From: Exiguobacterium sp. KRL4
GTDB lineage: Bacteria; Bacillota; Bacilli; Exiguobacteriales; Exiguobacteriaceae
DNA length: 64,000 bases
Assembly (NCBI RefSeq): GCF_001870785.1
Contig: NZ_MOLV01000001.1
Coordinates: 124,001-188,000 of the forward strand
Direction of reading: 5' to 3'
Shown here piece by piece: positions 55,565 through 64,000 of this stretch (within the stretch, counting starts at the first letter, position 1; each line of letters opens with the position of its first letter). The position numbers were made by a program, and so were the translations under genes. A model generated the notes under the pieces. That model had not been told where the DNA came from. It did not search any database and saw nothing but the letters and a program-made list of their open reading frames with translations.

Positions 55565-57637
55565 ATGGCGAAACGAATCACGGTAAGAGGGAAACGGCGG
55601 AACCACCTGCCGCTTCGCTTGAACTTAATGTTTTTTGTAGTGTTTTTATTGTTTGCGATTTTAATTTTTAGATTAGGTGTCGTTCAGATTGTGAACGGTG
55701 AAAAAATTTCACGGGAAGTCCAAAAAACGGAGATGATTGCTTCGAAATACGAAGTACCGCGCGGAAAGATTTATGACCGCGATGGACGATTATTAGTCGA
55801 TACGATTTCGAAGTATTCGATCGTCTACCGCCGTTCTCAAAATACAAAGGTCGACGAACGGATTGAGATTGCGTCACGTCTTGCAGCCATCATCAAGTTG
55901 CCAAAAGACGATTGGAAAGTAACAGAGCGGGATATGAAGGATTACTGGATTGCTGTCAATGGTGACGAGTCAGACCGGCGTTATGAACAAGCGGTTAAAG
56001 AAAAGTATCCGGATGCTGAAAAACGTGATAAATTATCGATTTCGGAACAAGATCAACTTCGTCTCGATACGATTACAGAAAAAGATATCGATTTTGATGA
56101 TCAGACGATGGAAATCATCGCGATCAAGCACAACATGGAAGTCGGTTATGCCCTTGATCCGCAACTTGTTAAATTGGGAGCGGACGCAAAAGAAATGGCA
56201 ATCATCGATGAAAACCTTGAAGCGTTAAAAGGGGTTTCGGTCGAGCCGTTTTATGAACGGTCGTACCCCTATGAAGGTACGTTACGTAATATCTTCGGGA
56301 AGTATTCGAAAATTCCAGCAGAACAACAAGCGGAGTTTAAGGCAAAAGGTTACAGCTTAAATGACCGTGTCGGAACCTCATTCTTGGAACAACAATATGA
56401 AGATTTATTACGTGGGAAACCGGCGTATGATGTGTATGAAACGTTTAATGGTGAACCGGTTGGTGAACCAAACCGTGAAGAAGGCGAGTCAGGAAAAGAT
56501 CTCGTCTTGACGGTTGATGCGGAATACAATAAACAAGTTGACCAAATCTTGCAGCAAGCGATCAAAATGGGTCGCGGCATGGGCAGTGGCTATCTGAAAG
56601 AAGGATATGCCGTCGTCATGAATCCGCAGACCGGTGAAATCCTTGCCATGTCCGGACAAAAACTCGACACGTCAACGAACAAATTTAGTGATGTTGCCAT
56701 CAATAACGTCTTGACGTCCCTCCAAATTGGTTCGACGATCAAGGGAGCGACGGTTGCGATGGGACTTGAGGAAGGTGTCATTCGTCAAAATGAAGTCATC
56801 AACGATGCTCCGATTACGATCGGTGGTACCAAAAAAGGGTCGTATGTCAACATGGGACCGATTACGGATCTGACGGCACTTGAACGTTCATCCAACGTCT
56901 ACATGTTTAACATCGCGATGCGGATGGCAAATTATCCGAGTAATGGTGTGGCTGGTGCGAGTGTTGATGCAGCAGCAGCGATTATGCAGAACTATTACAG
57001 CCAATTTGGTTTAGGTGTCACGACGGGAATTGATTTACCCTATGAAGCCAAAGGGGTACAAGGAACACCAGATCGTGTCACACTCTTGATGGACCGAGTG
57101 ATTGGTCAATATGATGCCTTTACACCGTTACAGGTGGCACAGTACATCTCGACACTCGCCAATGGGGGGTATCGCGTGCAGCCTCACTTCTTAAAAGAAG
57201 TGTTGGCTTCGAATTCAATCGAAGATGGAACAAAACAAGTCGAGTACAGCTTCAAAACAAATTACCTGAACCGAATCGAAGTCAGTCAAGCGAACATCGA
57301 TCATGTTCGTGAAGGATTACACCGAGTCGTCAAAGGAGAACGTGGTACGTCTAAAATCATTGCTCAGACGGGGATTGATGCGGCAGCGAAAACCGGAACG
57401 GCACAGGTCAGTGTGTATGGTGAAGACGGCATCGCACTTCGAGATGGCAGTGGTCAACCGGTTCGCTCATTAAACTCGAACCTGGTCGGTTGGGCACCGT
57501 ATGATAATCCAGAGATGGCGTGGGCCGTGTTCCTTCCATATATGGAGCAGGAAACAGTCAACTCGAAGATTGGGCATGATTTAGTCAAAGCCTACTTTAA
57601 CGTCAAGGACGTTCCATGGCAGACTAAGCCAAATTAA
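55565..57637 (+). CDS. pbpA: class B penicillin-binding protein 2 (transpeptidase)
   Basis: A 690-residue PBP: short cytosolic N-terminus, TM about residues 22-43, dimerisation/pedestal region with RGKIYDRDGRLLV, and transpeptidase domain with the STxK motif (LQIGSTIKGATVAM), SxN (ERSSNVYMFN) and KTGTAQ. The PBP2A/MrdA-like layout and its place between sodA and pst match B. subtilis pbpA, which makes side-wall peptidoglycan. Confidence 0.94.
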   Translation: MAKRITVRGKRRNHLPLRLNLMFFVVFLLFAILIFRLGVVQIVNGEKISREVQKTEMIASKYEVPRGKIYDRDGRLLVDTISKYSIVYRRSQNTKVDERIEIASRLAAIIKLPKDDWKVTERDMKDYWIAVNGDESDRRYEQAVKEKYPDAEKRDKLSISEQDQLRLDTITEKDIDFDDQTMEIIAIKHNMEVGYALDPQLVKLGADAKEMAIIDENLEALKGVSVEPFYERSYPYEGTLRNIFGKYSKIPAEQQAEFKAKGYSLNDRVGTSFLEQQYEDLLRGKPAYDVYETFNGEPVGEPNREEGESGKDLVLTVDAEYNKQVDQILQQAIKMGRGMGSGYLKEGYAVVMNPQTGEILAMSGQKLDTSTNKFSDVAINNVLTSLQIGSTIKGATVAMGLEEGVIRQNEVINDAPITIGGTKKGSYVNMGPITDLTALERSSNVYMFNIAMRMANYPSNGVAGASVDAAAAIMQNYYSQFGLGVTTGIDLPYEAKGVQGTPDRVTLLMDRVIGQYDAFTPLQVAQYISTLANGGYRVQPHFLKEVLASNSIEDGTKQVEYSFKTNYLNRIEVSQANIDHVREGLHRVVKGERGTSKIIAQTGIDAAAKTGTAQVSVYGEDGIALRDGSGQPVRSLNSNLVGWAPYDNPEMAWAVFLPYMEQETVNSKIGHDLVKAYFNVKDVPWQTKPN

Positions 57638-57643
57638 CTAGTC

Positions 57644-57677
57644 AAACGAAGGTGAGAAAACTCATCTTCGTTTTTTT
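57644..57677 (+). terminator. terminator after pbpA
   Basis: AAACGAAGGTGAG / CTCATCTTCGTTT with a 4-nt loop and T run. Confidence 0.88.
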
Positions 57678-57735
57678 GTATGGATTGACCTGTTTTTCTA
57701 ATGAAGTTCAGATTGTAAACGCAGAAATACACGCC

Positions 57736-57792
57736 TTTACAATTCTTTTACGTTGGATTCATTTTGGTTTAATAGTTCATCCGTAGTATAAG
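57736..57792 (+). promoter_or_regulatory. PhoP-type box and promoter of the pst operon
   Basis: Four hexamers, TTTACA (57736), TTTACG (57747), TTCATT (57758) and TTAATA (57769), lie exactly 11 bp apart, the layout of PhoP-dependent Bacillus promoters (TTAACA-like repeats). A -10 box TATAAG (57787-57792) follows 12 bp later, without a -35 consensus. Phosphate starvation through PhoPR should induce pst. Confidence 0.88.
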
Positions 57793-57860
57793 TCTTGTAA
57801 GGAAAACGGATATAAAGTCGTAGCGTTACCAGCGACATACTTCGAGGAGGAAAATTAATC

Positions 57861-58805
57861 ATGTCTTGGATGAAAAAAACAGCTCTTATCACAACGGTAG
57901 CGTCAATCGCAGTAGTCGGTGCGGCATGCGGAAATGAAACAGATGGCTCTTCAAGTTCTTCTGATCTTTCAGGAAAGATCGCAGTAGATGGATCTTCAAC
58001 AGTCTTCCCAATCATGGAAGCAGTCGGTGAAGAGTACTCAATCGAACAACCAGACGTCGATGTAACAGTCGGAGTATCCGGAACAGGTGGCGGATTCAAA
58101 CGTTTCGTCGTCGGTGAAACGGATCTTTCAAACGCGTCACGTGAAATCAAAGATGAAGAAGCAGCAGAAGCTGAAAAAAATAACATTGAATATACACGCC
58201 TATCCCTAGCGCTTGACGGTTTGACAGTCGCTGTCAGCAAACAAAATACATGGGTCAAGGAATTGACACTCGATCAACTGAACAAGATGTGGCTCGATCC
58301 AAACATCAAGACGTGGAAAGATGTTGATCCATCATACCCGGCAGAACCAATCAAATTCTTCAGCCCTGGTAAAGATTCAGGAACATTTGATTACTTCGAT
58401 GAAGAAGTCTTAGATGAAAAAGATATGCGTAAAGATGTTCAGCTCTCAGAAGACGATAACGTTCTTGTCAAAGGGGTTGAAGGAACAAAAGGAGCAATCG
58501 GTTACTTCGGTTATGCCTACTACGCGGAAAACAAAGACAAGTTAAAAGAAGTTCCACTCTCAGCTGAAGGAAAAGATGCGGTTGATCCGACACCAGAAAC
58601 AATCAATGACCTGTCTTACCCGCTTTCACGTGAGATTTACACGTACGTCAACAACAAGTCATTAAAAGATAAAAAACAAGTTGCCGATTTCGTTCAATTC
58701 ACGAATGAAAACGCAGGAGACTTGGCAGAAGAAGTTGGTTACGTCAAGATGAAACAAGATCGTTATGATGAAAACGCAAAAGCTATCGAAGACGCAATGA
58801 AATAA
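57861..58805 (+). CDS. pstS: phosphate ABC transporter substrate-binding lipoprotein
   Basis: A 314-residue lipoprotein: lipobox VGAACG with lipid Cys at about residue 23, Ser-rich linker, and phosphate-binding fold with DGSSTVFPI, SGTGGGFKRF, FSPGKDSGTFDYF motifs. It captures phosphate at the cell surface for PstCAB. RBS GAGGAGG. A strong hairpin after the stop separates it from pstC and may raise pstS levels over the permease genes. Confidence 0.97.
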   Translation: MSWMKKTALITTVASIAVVGAACGNETDGSSSSSDLSGKIAVDGSSTVFPIMEAVGEEYSIEQPDVDVTVGVSGTGGGFKRFVVGETDLSNASREIKDEEAAEAEKNNIEYTRLSLALDGLTVAVSKQNTWVKELTLDQLNKMWLDPNIKTWKDVDPSYPAEPIKFFSPGKDSGTFDYFDEEVLDEKDMRKDVQLSEDDNVLVKGVEGTKGAIGYFGYAYYAENKDKLKEVPLSAEGKDAVDPTPETINDLSYPLSREIYTYVNNKSLKDKKQVADFVQFTNENAGDLAEEVGYVKMKQDRYDENAKAIEDAMK

Positions 58806-58815
58806 CCATCACCAA

Positions 58816-58867
58816 ACGAGGACGGCCCAAAAAAAGGGGAAATTCCCTTTTTTCGGGTCCCGTTCTT
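58816..58867 (+). other. hairpin between pstS and pstC (attenuator or mRNA stabiliser)
   Basis: A long imperfect stem pairs GGCCC-AAAAAA-AGGGGA with TTCCC-TTTTTT-CGGGT; no T run follows the stem. This fits a 3' stabilising or partially terminating structure inside the operon. Confidence 0.65.
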
Positions 58868-58900
58868 ATGTAGGCATGATGAAGTAGGGAGCGAAGAAGG

Positions 58901-59839
58901 ATGAATTCATCAAACAAATCGGTTCGCGAGCTGATTCAACAGAACCGACAACAAAAATTTAGCATGAAGAACATTATGGAACGTTTCATGCCGATCGTAC
59001 TGTTCCTATGTGCGTTCGTTTCAGTCGTTACGACCATCGGCATCATTCTCACGTTAGTTCTTGAAACGCGTCACTTCTTTGAAGTGGTGTCGATCAAAGA
59101 ATTTTTCGGCAGTACGAGCTGGTATCCGTTGAACTCGAAACCTGAGTACGGGATTTGGCCGCTTGTCGTCGGAACGCTTGAAATTACCGTGATTGCGATG
59201 CTAGTTGCCGTGCCGATTGGACTTACTTCGGCGATTTATTTGAGTGAGTACGCATCAGAACGTGCGCGCCGTGTCCTCAAACCAATTCTTGAAGTCTTAG
59301 CCGGTGTTCCGACAATCGTCTTCGGATTTTTCGCATTGACGTTTGTTACACCGCTACTCGTTAAATTAATTCCAGGTCTTGCGATCTATAATGCCTTAAG
59401 CCCAGGGATCGTCGTTGGTATCATGATCATCCCGATGATTGCTTCGATTTCAGAGGATGCGATGAGTTCAGTCCCGAAAAAGATCCGAGATGGTGCGTTA
59501 GCACTTGGTTCGACGCGTCTAGAAGTTGCTTTAAAAGTCGTTGTTCCGGCAGCACTTTCAGGAATCATCGCTTCAATCGTTCTCGGTATGTCACGAGCAA
59601 TCGGAGAAACGATGATCGTGACGATTGCCGGAGGATCAAATCCGACCGCCCTCGTCAACCCGTTAGAGCCTGTACAAACGATGACAGCTTATATCGTCCA
59701 AGTTGCACTGGGTGATGCTGGATTCGGTACGATTGAATACTATAGTATCTACGCTGTCGGTACGTTGTTGTTCGTCTTTACTCTTTTGATGAACTTACTC
59801 GCGAACTGGATCACGCGTCGTTTCAGAGAGGAGTATTAA
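58901..59839 (+). CDS. pstC: phosphate ABC transporter permease PstC
   Basis: A 312-residue permease with six TM helices and the EAA loop ([25 protein letters not shown]). It forms the phosphate channel with PstA. It stops 1 bp before the pstA ATG. Confidence 0.95.
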   Translation: MNSSNKSVRELIQQNRQQKFSMKNIMERFMPIVLFLCAFVSVVTTIGIILTLVLETRHFFEVVSIKEFFGSTSWYPLNSKPEYGIWPLVVGTLEITVIAMLVAVPIGLTSAIYLSEYASERARRVLKPILEVLAGVPTIVFGFFALTFVTPLLVKLIPGLAIYNALSPGIVVGIMIIPMIASISEDAMSSVPKKIRDGALALGSTRLEVALKVVVPAALSGIIASIVLGMSRAIGETMIVTIAGGSNPTALVNPLEPVQTMTAYIVQVALGDAGFGTIEYYSIYAVGTLLFVFTLLMNLLANWITRRFREEY

Positions 59840-59840
59840 G

Positions 59841-60749
59841 ATGGCCTTACCAGAAAAACAACCCGTACAAAAAAAGTTTATTGATCCTGTTGCTGTTAAA
59901 AAATCGATCAGCCAACGTTTGGTTGTCAATAATATCACTAAAATCATCTTCTTGATTGGATTGTTATTTGGTTTAGTGGTCCTTGGTATTCTTCTGTTTG
60001 GTGTCGTCCGTGACGGAGCAGCCTGGTTGTCACTCGACTTCCTTCAAAATGCACCATCCCGCCGACCGGACCGAGCAGGGATTTATCCTGCGCTCATGGG
60101 TTCGATCTTCTTAATGCTGTTGATCATTCCGATGATTTTCATTCTCGGAGTAGGCGCGGCAATCTATCTAGAAGAGTATGCGAAAAAAGGACGGATGACG
60201 TCGTTCATCGAAGTCAACATTTCAAACTTAGCGGGTGTTCCTTCGATTGTCTTCGGACTCCTTGGATTAACCTTTTTCGTCCGGAACATGGGCTTTGGAT
60301 CAACCTTGATTGCTGGAGCATTGACACTTGCCTTGATGAGCTTACCGGTCGTCATCGTCTCTTCCCAAGAAGCGATTCGTGCGGTTCCACAAGCGATGCG
60401 TCATGCGTCACTTGCTCTTGGTGCTTCGAAGTGGCAAACGACGTTTAAAGTCGTTTTACCGGCTTCGCTGCCAGGTGTCATCACGGGGATCATCCTCGCT
60501 GTATCACGTGCAATCGGAGAGACGGCGCCACTTATCATGGTTGGTGCAGCTATCTTCATCGCCCGCGCACCAGAAGGGATTTTCTCAGAGTTTACAGCGT
60601 TACCGATTCAAATCTACAACTGGACAAGCCGTCCGCAGGCTGACTTCCAAGGTCTTGCTGCTGCCGGAATCATCGTCTTGATGGTTATTCTGTTGACGAT
60701 GAATTCGCTTGCGATTTGGATCCGGAACCGTTTCTCAAAACGATACTAA
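59841..60749 (+). CDS. pstA: phosphate ABC transporter permease PstA
   Basis: A 302-residue permease with about six TM helices and the EAA loop ([25 protein letters not shown]). Paired with PstC. RBS GAGAGGAG in the pstC end. Confidence 0.95.
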   Translation: MALPEKQPVQKKFIDPVAVKKSISQRLVVNNITKIIFLIGLLFGLVVLGILLFGVVRDGAAWLSLDFLQNAPSRRPDRAGIYPALMGSIFLMLLIIPMIFILGVGAAIYLEEYAKKGRMTSFIEVNISNLAGVPSIVFGLLGLTFFVRNMGFGSTLIAGALTLALMSLPVVIVSSQEAIRAVPQAMRHASLALGASKWQTTFKVVLPASLPGVITGIILAVSRAIGETAPLIMVGAAIFIARAPEGIFSEFTALPIQIYNWTSRPQADFQGLAAAGIIVLMVILLTMNSLAIWIRNRFSKRY

Positions 60750-60798
60750 TCGAACAAGTAAAATAAACAACGTTCTGAACCACTAAGGAGGAACACAG

Positions 60799-61626
60799 AT
60801 GATGGATACGAAGCTGACGACGAAACCAGCCAAAGAAGGGGCAAAAACGATGAATCAACCAGTAGCTGCGCGACAAAGTGTATACCGTGTAAACGATTTG
60901 AACCTATGGTACGGGGACGATCACGCCTTAAAAGATGTCAATCTCGATATCAAACAAAATGAAGTCACGGCAATCATCGGACCGTCAGGATGCGGGAAAT
61001 CGACGTTCATCAAAACGTTGAACCGGATGGTTGAACTTGTACCAATCGTTCGGACGAACGGGGTAATCGAATACCATGGTCGGAATATCTTTGATAAAGA
61101 TTATGAAGTCGAAGAATTACGGACATCGGTCGGGATGGTATTCCAACAACCGAACCCGTTCCCAAAATCGATTTATGATAACATCGCCTACGGACCACGT
61201 GTCCACGGCGTCAAGAACAAAAAGATCTTGGATGAAATCGTTGAACGTAGTCTACGCGGTGCAGCCATTTGGGAAGAAGTCAAAGATCGTTTGAATGAGA
61301 ACGCGTATGGCTTATCCGGTGGACAGCAACAACGTCTCTGCATCGCCCGTTGTTTAGCCATCGAACCGGACGTCATCTTGATGGACGAACCGACATCAGC
61401 ACTGGATCCGATTTCAACGTTAAAAGTCGAAGAACTCGTTCAGGAACTCAAAAAAGATTATTCGATCATCATCGTTACGCATAACATGCAACAGGCAGCA
61501 CGTGTATCGGATAAAACAGCCTTTTTCTTGAACGGTGAAGTCGTTGAATTCGATCAAACAGATCGAATCTTCTCGAATCCGAGTGATAAACGGACAGAAG
61601 ACTATATCTCAGGACGATTCGGATAA
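60799..61626 (+). CDS. pstB: phosphate ABC transporter ATP-binding protein PstB
   Basis: A 275-residue ATPase: Walker [10 protein letters not shown], signature [15 protein letters not shown], Walker [13 protein letters not shown], switch VTHNMQQA, end EDYISGRFG as in PstB. The first ~25 residues are an extension before [11 protein letters not shown]. Only one pstB copy is present, unlike the two of B. subtilis. ATG 60799 or 60802 after AAGGAGG. Confidence 0.96.
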   Translation: MMDTKLTTKPAKEGAKTMNQPVAARQSVYRVNDLNLWYGDDHALKDVNLDIKQNEVTAIIGPSGCGKSTFIKTLNRMVELVPIVRTNGVIEYHGRNIFDKDYEVEELRTSVGMVFQQPNPFPKSIYDNIAYGPRVHGVKNKKILDEIVERSLRGAAIWEEVKDRLNENAYGLSGGQQQRLCIARCLAIEPDVILMDEPTSALDPISTLKVEELVQELKKDYSIIIVTHNMQQAARVSDKTAFFLNGEVVEFDQTDRIFSNPSDKRTEDYISGRFG

Positions 61627-61642
61627 CGAGGAGGAACTTTCA

Positions 61643-62305
61643 ATGGCAGCGAACCGGACGATTTTTGGAGAAAACCTGGCAGTACTCGATCAAAAAGTAT
61701 TTTTGTTAGCCCGTAAGACGATGCAACAGATTGCGACGACGGCGGAAGCATTAGAAAAATACGACCGCGACATCGCACTCAAAGTCATCGAAAATGACAA
61801 TGAGCTCGATGCCCTCGAACTTGAAATCAATGATGATGCGATTTTACTGATTGCGAAACAACAACCCGTTGCGACCGATTTAAGACGGCTGATTACAGCG
61901 ATCAAGATTGCGACCGATTTAGAACGGATTGCCGATTATGCTGGCAATATCTCAAAAGCGGTCTTGCGTGTCGAAACATTCCCGTACGTGATCGATATTT
62001 CATTATTAAAAGAAGCGTTCGAAACGTTACTTGATATGACGGAGACGGCAATCGTCGCCTATCGAGATGGCGATATCGAAAAAGCAAAAGCTCTATCGGA
62101 ACTCGATAACATCATCGATGAGACGACGTATAAAGCATTGCGTCAATACATGCGTCACATGTCGTTACAACCAATCGTCGTCGATGAAATCATGCAGTTT
62201 ACGAATATTTGCCGATACATCGAACGGATGGGTGATCATTTGACGAACGTCGGTGAACATCTCATTTATCTGGAAAAAGGAAAACACTATGATTTAAACA
62301 ACTAA
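61643..62305 (+). CDS. phoU: phosphate signalling protein PhoU
   Basis: A 220-residue protein with two three-helix repeats carrying the metal-binding patterns ATDLERIADYAGNI and NICRYIERMGDHLTNV. PhoU links Pst transport to the PhoR kinase. ATG 61643 follows GAGGAGG, 16 bp after pstB; the earlier open frame from 61535 overlaps pstB and is rejected. A terminator closes the operon. Confidence 0.95.
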   Translation: MAANRTIFGENLAVLDQKVFLLARKTMQQIATTAEALEKYDRDIALKVIENDNELDALELEINDDAILLIAKQQPVATDLRRLITAIKIATDLERIADYAGNISKAVLRVETFPYVIDISLLKEAFETLLDMTETAIVAYRDGDIEKAKALSELDNIIDETTYKALRQYMRHMSLQPIVVDEIMQFTNICRYIERMGDHLTNVGEHLIYLEKGKHYDLNN

Positions 62306-62309
62306 TTGC

Positions 62310-62347
62310 AGTAGGCTAGAGGGAGATCCTCTGCCTACTTTTTTTTT
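62310..62347 (+). terminator. terminator after phoU
   Basis: AGTAGGC-TAGAGG / CCTCT-GCCTACT with a GAGAT loop and nine T. Confidence 0.88.
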
Positions 62348-62414
62348 GAAAAGGATTTTGAAACAAGTTTGTAGAATAAGAAAGAAGTGAATAAAGAGAA
62401 AGAGGTGATAGGTA

Positions 62415-63152
62415 ATGCTTGAAAAAATTATAAAATTAAAAGAACAGGGACTTACGATTAAACAAATCGCGGAACAAGTAGAATCGACGGAAGGTAAAGT
62501 CAAATATGCGTGGAGCAAATACCGGAAGTCGTTAACAGAAAACAAAACAGCACCAACGGAAACTGCTACGGCTACTAAACCAAAAAAGAAGAAGGCAGGG
62601 GTAACCGTGAGCACTCCGAAACAACATGAAATCGTGCCTGCACTGACAGCAATTCCTTCATTGGAACGAGATGCTTTTGGGATGGCGACACATTATGAAG
62701 ATGATATCATGCACGCGATCGTTCAATCGCCGACAGCGGTCTATGTTTACTGGGAGCTATCTGAATTATCACGAAAAATGCTTGAGACACACTATCATGC
62801 TTCTTTTGATTCGTTCCGCAAAGAGATGCGCATCATTGATGTGACGTTACGGAATTATGAAAAAGGTGAAGCGAACCGTGCCTATCAATTCGAATTACCA
62901 GAAATGACGAATACATGGTTTGTCCGTCCGTTGATGCCGAACACTACATACATCATCGAATGGGGCATTCAGACGATCGATGGAGATTTCTTACCGGTCT
63001 TACGTTCGAAACCGGTTGAGACACCGCGTGATGAACCTGTCACAGAGGGACGTTTTGCAGAAGTCGTCGCACGTTGGCAGTCTGGTGAAGTAGAACAACC
63101 AGAGTGGGTGGAAGTCTTACGTCCATACTCTTACTTTGATCGAGTCCGTTAA
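62415..63152 (+). CDS. DUF4912-domain protein with N-terminal HTH-like segment
   Basis: A 245-residue protein. Residues 1-38 look like a resolvase-type helix-turn-helix (KIIKLKEQGLTIKQIAEQVE...VKYAWSKYRK), then a Thr/Lys-rich linker, then DUF4912 (about 90-215: VQSPTAVYVYWELSELSRKML ... AYQFELPEMTNTWFVRPLMPN). DUF4912 proteins often sit beside GH57 or glycogen genes and show a carbohydrate-binding-like beta pattern; the GH57 gene begins 39 bp downstream. Function unknown; a regulator or scaffold of alpha-glucan metabolism is a guess. Confidence 0.85.
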   Translation: MLEKIIKLKEQGLTIKQIAEQVESTEGKVKYAWSKYRKSLTENKTAPTETATATKPKKKKAGVTVSTPKQHEIVPALTAIPSLERDAFGMATHYEDDIMHAIVQSPTAVYVYWELSELSRKMLETHYHASFDSFRKEMRIIDVTLRNYEKGEANRAYQFELPEMTNTWFVRPLMPNTTYIIEWGIQTIDGDFLPVLRSKPVETPRDEPVTEGRFAEVVARWQSGEVEQPEWVEVLRPYSYFDRVR

Positions 63153-63191
63153 GTAAAACAGATAGAAAGCACAAGGAGAGGAAGAACAGAC

Positions 63192-64000
63192 ATGCGCAAA
63201 GGTTATTTTTCATTAGTTCTACACGCCCATTTACCATACATCCGACATCAGGAAGCCCATCGGCTCGAAGAACGCTGGATGTATGAAGCGATTTCAGAAA
63301 CGTACATTCCATTGTTATGGGAAATTAATCGATTGGAACGTCCACTCGGCTGGACGATCAGTATCTCGCCACCTGTCATCGAGATGTTGGCGGATTCATT
63401 GATTCAAAGTCGTTACGTCGAACACCTAGAAGATACGTTACGTTTAATCGAGCAGGAGCTCCAACGTGATTTAATGAAAGAAGAGCGTGATGCACTTTTA
63501 TTCTATAGAGAACGGTATCATGATTTAAAAGTGACATTTGAACATTGGGGACGCGATTTGAATGGTGCGTTCCGCCACTATAAAGAACAAGGTTATCTGG
63601 AATTGATGACGTGTACCGCAACACACGGATTCAGTCCACACATGTTGTCGGAACAAGCAGCTCGGTCTGAGATCCAAACCGGACTAAACTGTTTCGAACG
63701 CCACTACGGCTATCGTCCGACAGGTCTTTGGATGCCGGAATGTGCCTATACACCAGGACTTGATAAAATCATGTACGAAGAAGGGATCCGGTATACGTTT
63801 GTCGATGAACACTCGATTCTCAATGCAGATCCTTCTCCAAAACACGGAATCGGGGCACCAGTCTATTCACCACACGGTGTCGCTTTATTCCCGCGCGATC
63901 AAATCATCTCAGGTCGCATCTGGAGTTCTGTCATCGGTTATCCTGGGCATCCGGATTACCGTGAATTTTACCGCGATCTCGCGTACGACCGGGAATGGGA
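63192..64000 (+). CDS. GH57 family enzyme, probable 1,4-alpha-glucan branching enzyme (N-terminal part)
   Basis: The frame runs off the window after ~269 residues. Motifs of GH57: HAHLPYIRH at the start (motif 1), ATHGFSP (motif 2) and GLWMPECAY with the nucleophile Glu (motif 3), then RYTFVDEHS. This set resembles the branching-enzyme branch (DUF1957 type) more than the amylopullulanases. It would add alpha-1,6 branches to glycogen-like glucan. RBS AAGGAGAGGAAG, 39 bp after the DUF4912 gene. Confidence 0.9.
   Translation, partial: MRKGYFSLVLHAHLPYIRHQEAHRLEERWMYEAISETYIPLLWEINRLERPLGWTISISPPVIEMLADSLIQSRYVEHLEDTLRLIEQELQRDLMKEERDALLFYRERYHDLKVTFEHWGRDLNGAFRHYKEQGYLELMTCTATHGFSPHMLSEQAARSEIQTGLNCFERHYGYRPTGLWMPECAYTPGLDKIMYEEGIRYTFVDEHSILNADPSPKHGIGAPVYSPHGVALFPRDQIISGRIWSSVIGYPGHPDYREFYRDLAYDREW

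Noticed and set aside
61535-61642. Longer PhoU start inside pstB
   Set aside because: It is the overlapping frame of pstB; the RBS GAGGAGG and the family start are at 61643.

Overview
The window looks like a piece of chromosome from a non-sporulating Bacillales bacterium with mid-range GC content. Exiguobacterium is the best guess, from overall protein style and gene order (inference, no database search). The backbone follows the Bacillus subtilis yqeY-to-pst gene order: rpsU, yqeY, nfeD-floA, phoH, pgpH, ybeY, dgkA, cdd, era, recO, glyQS, ccpN-yqfL, dnaG, sigA, cccA, trmK, the nif3-like gene, ispH, cshB, nfo, zur, yqfW, ispG, sodA, pbpA, pst. Genes that accompany this block in spore formers (yqfC/yqfD between floA and phoH) are absent.

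Layout. 1-2.6 kb: a surface-polymer cluster (MBOAT acyltransferase, DHHW/AlgX-like protein, LCP ligase). 2.7-7.1 kb: a secreted type I pullulanase under a promoter with a CcpA (cre) site, convergent with a dicarboxylate/amino-acid symporter that also has a cre site. 7.3-24.6 kb: the conserved housekeeping block, including a sigma-W-like promoter before nfeD-floA and a glycine T-box before glyQS. 24.65-26.14 kb: an IS200/IS605-type insertion between cccA and trmK with an intact-looking tnpB, a truncated tnpA relic and omega-RNA-like hairpins on both sides. 26.2-35 kb: trmK, nif3-like, ispH, an unusual histidine kinase plus membrane-anchored sugar-binding protein pair, cshB, nfo and an HNH-like gene. 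35-37.6 kb: feoA-feoB-FeoB-associated protein behind a perfect Fur box. 37.6-41.6 kb: XapX-like protein, ppk and ppx on the minus strand. 41.7-43.8 kb: znuC-znuB-zur behind a Zur-like box. 43.9-50.3 kb: NAD(P)HX repair enzyme, a convergent EAL/GGDEF pair, a nucleotidase and ispG. 51.2-53.1 kb: Na/Pi cotransporter and two tRNAs. 53.2-57.7 kb: cytoplasmic alpha-amylase, sodA, pbp2. 57.7-62.3 kb: pstS-C-A-B-phoU behind four PhoP-type repeats at 11-bp steps. 62.4-64 kb: a DUF4912 protein and the start of a GH57 enzyme.

Common themes are alpha-glucan use (extracellular pullulanase, intracellular amylase, GH57 enzyme, three cre or cre-like sites), phosphate handling (pst, Na/Pi transporter, polyphosphate kinase and phosphatase) and metal homeostasis (Fur and Zur sites). 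The least conventional parts are the TnpB element with its relic arms, the kinase/binding-protein pair with no adjacent response regulator or transporter, and several strong palindromes in promoter regions whose regulators are not evident.
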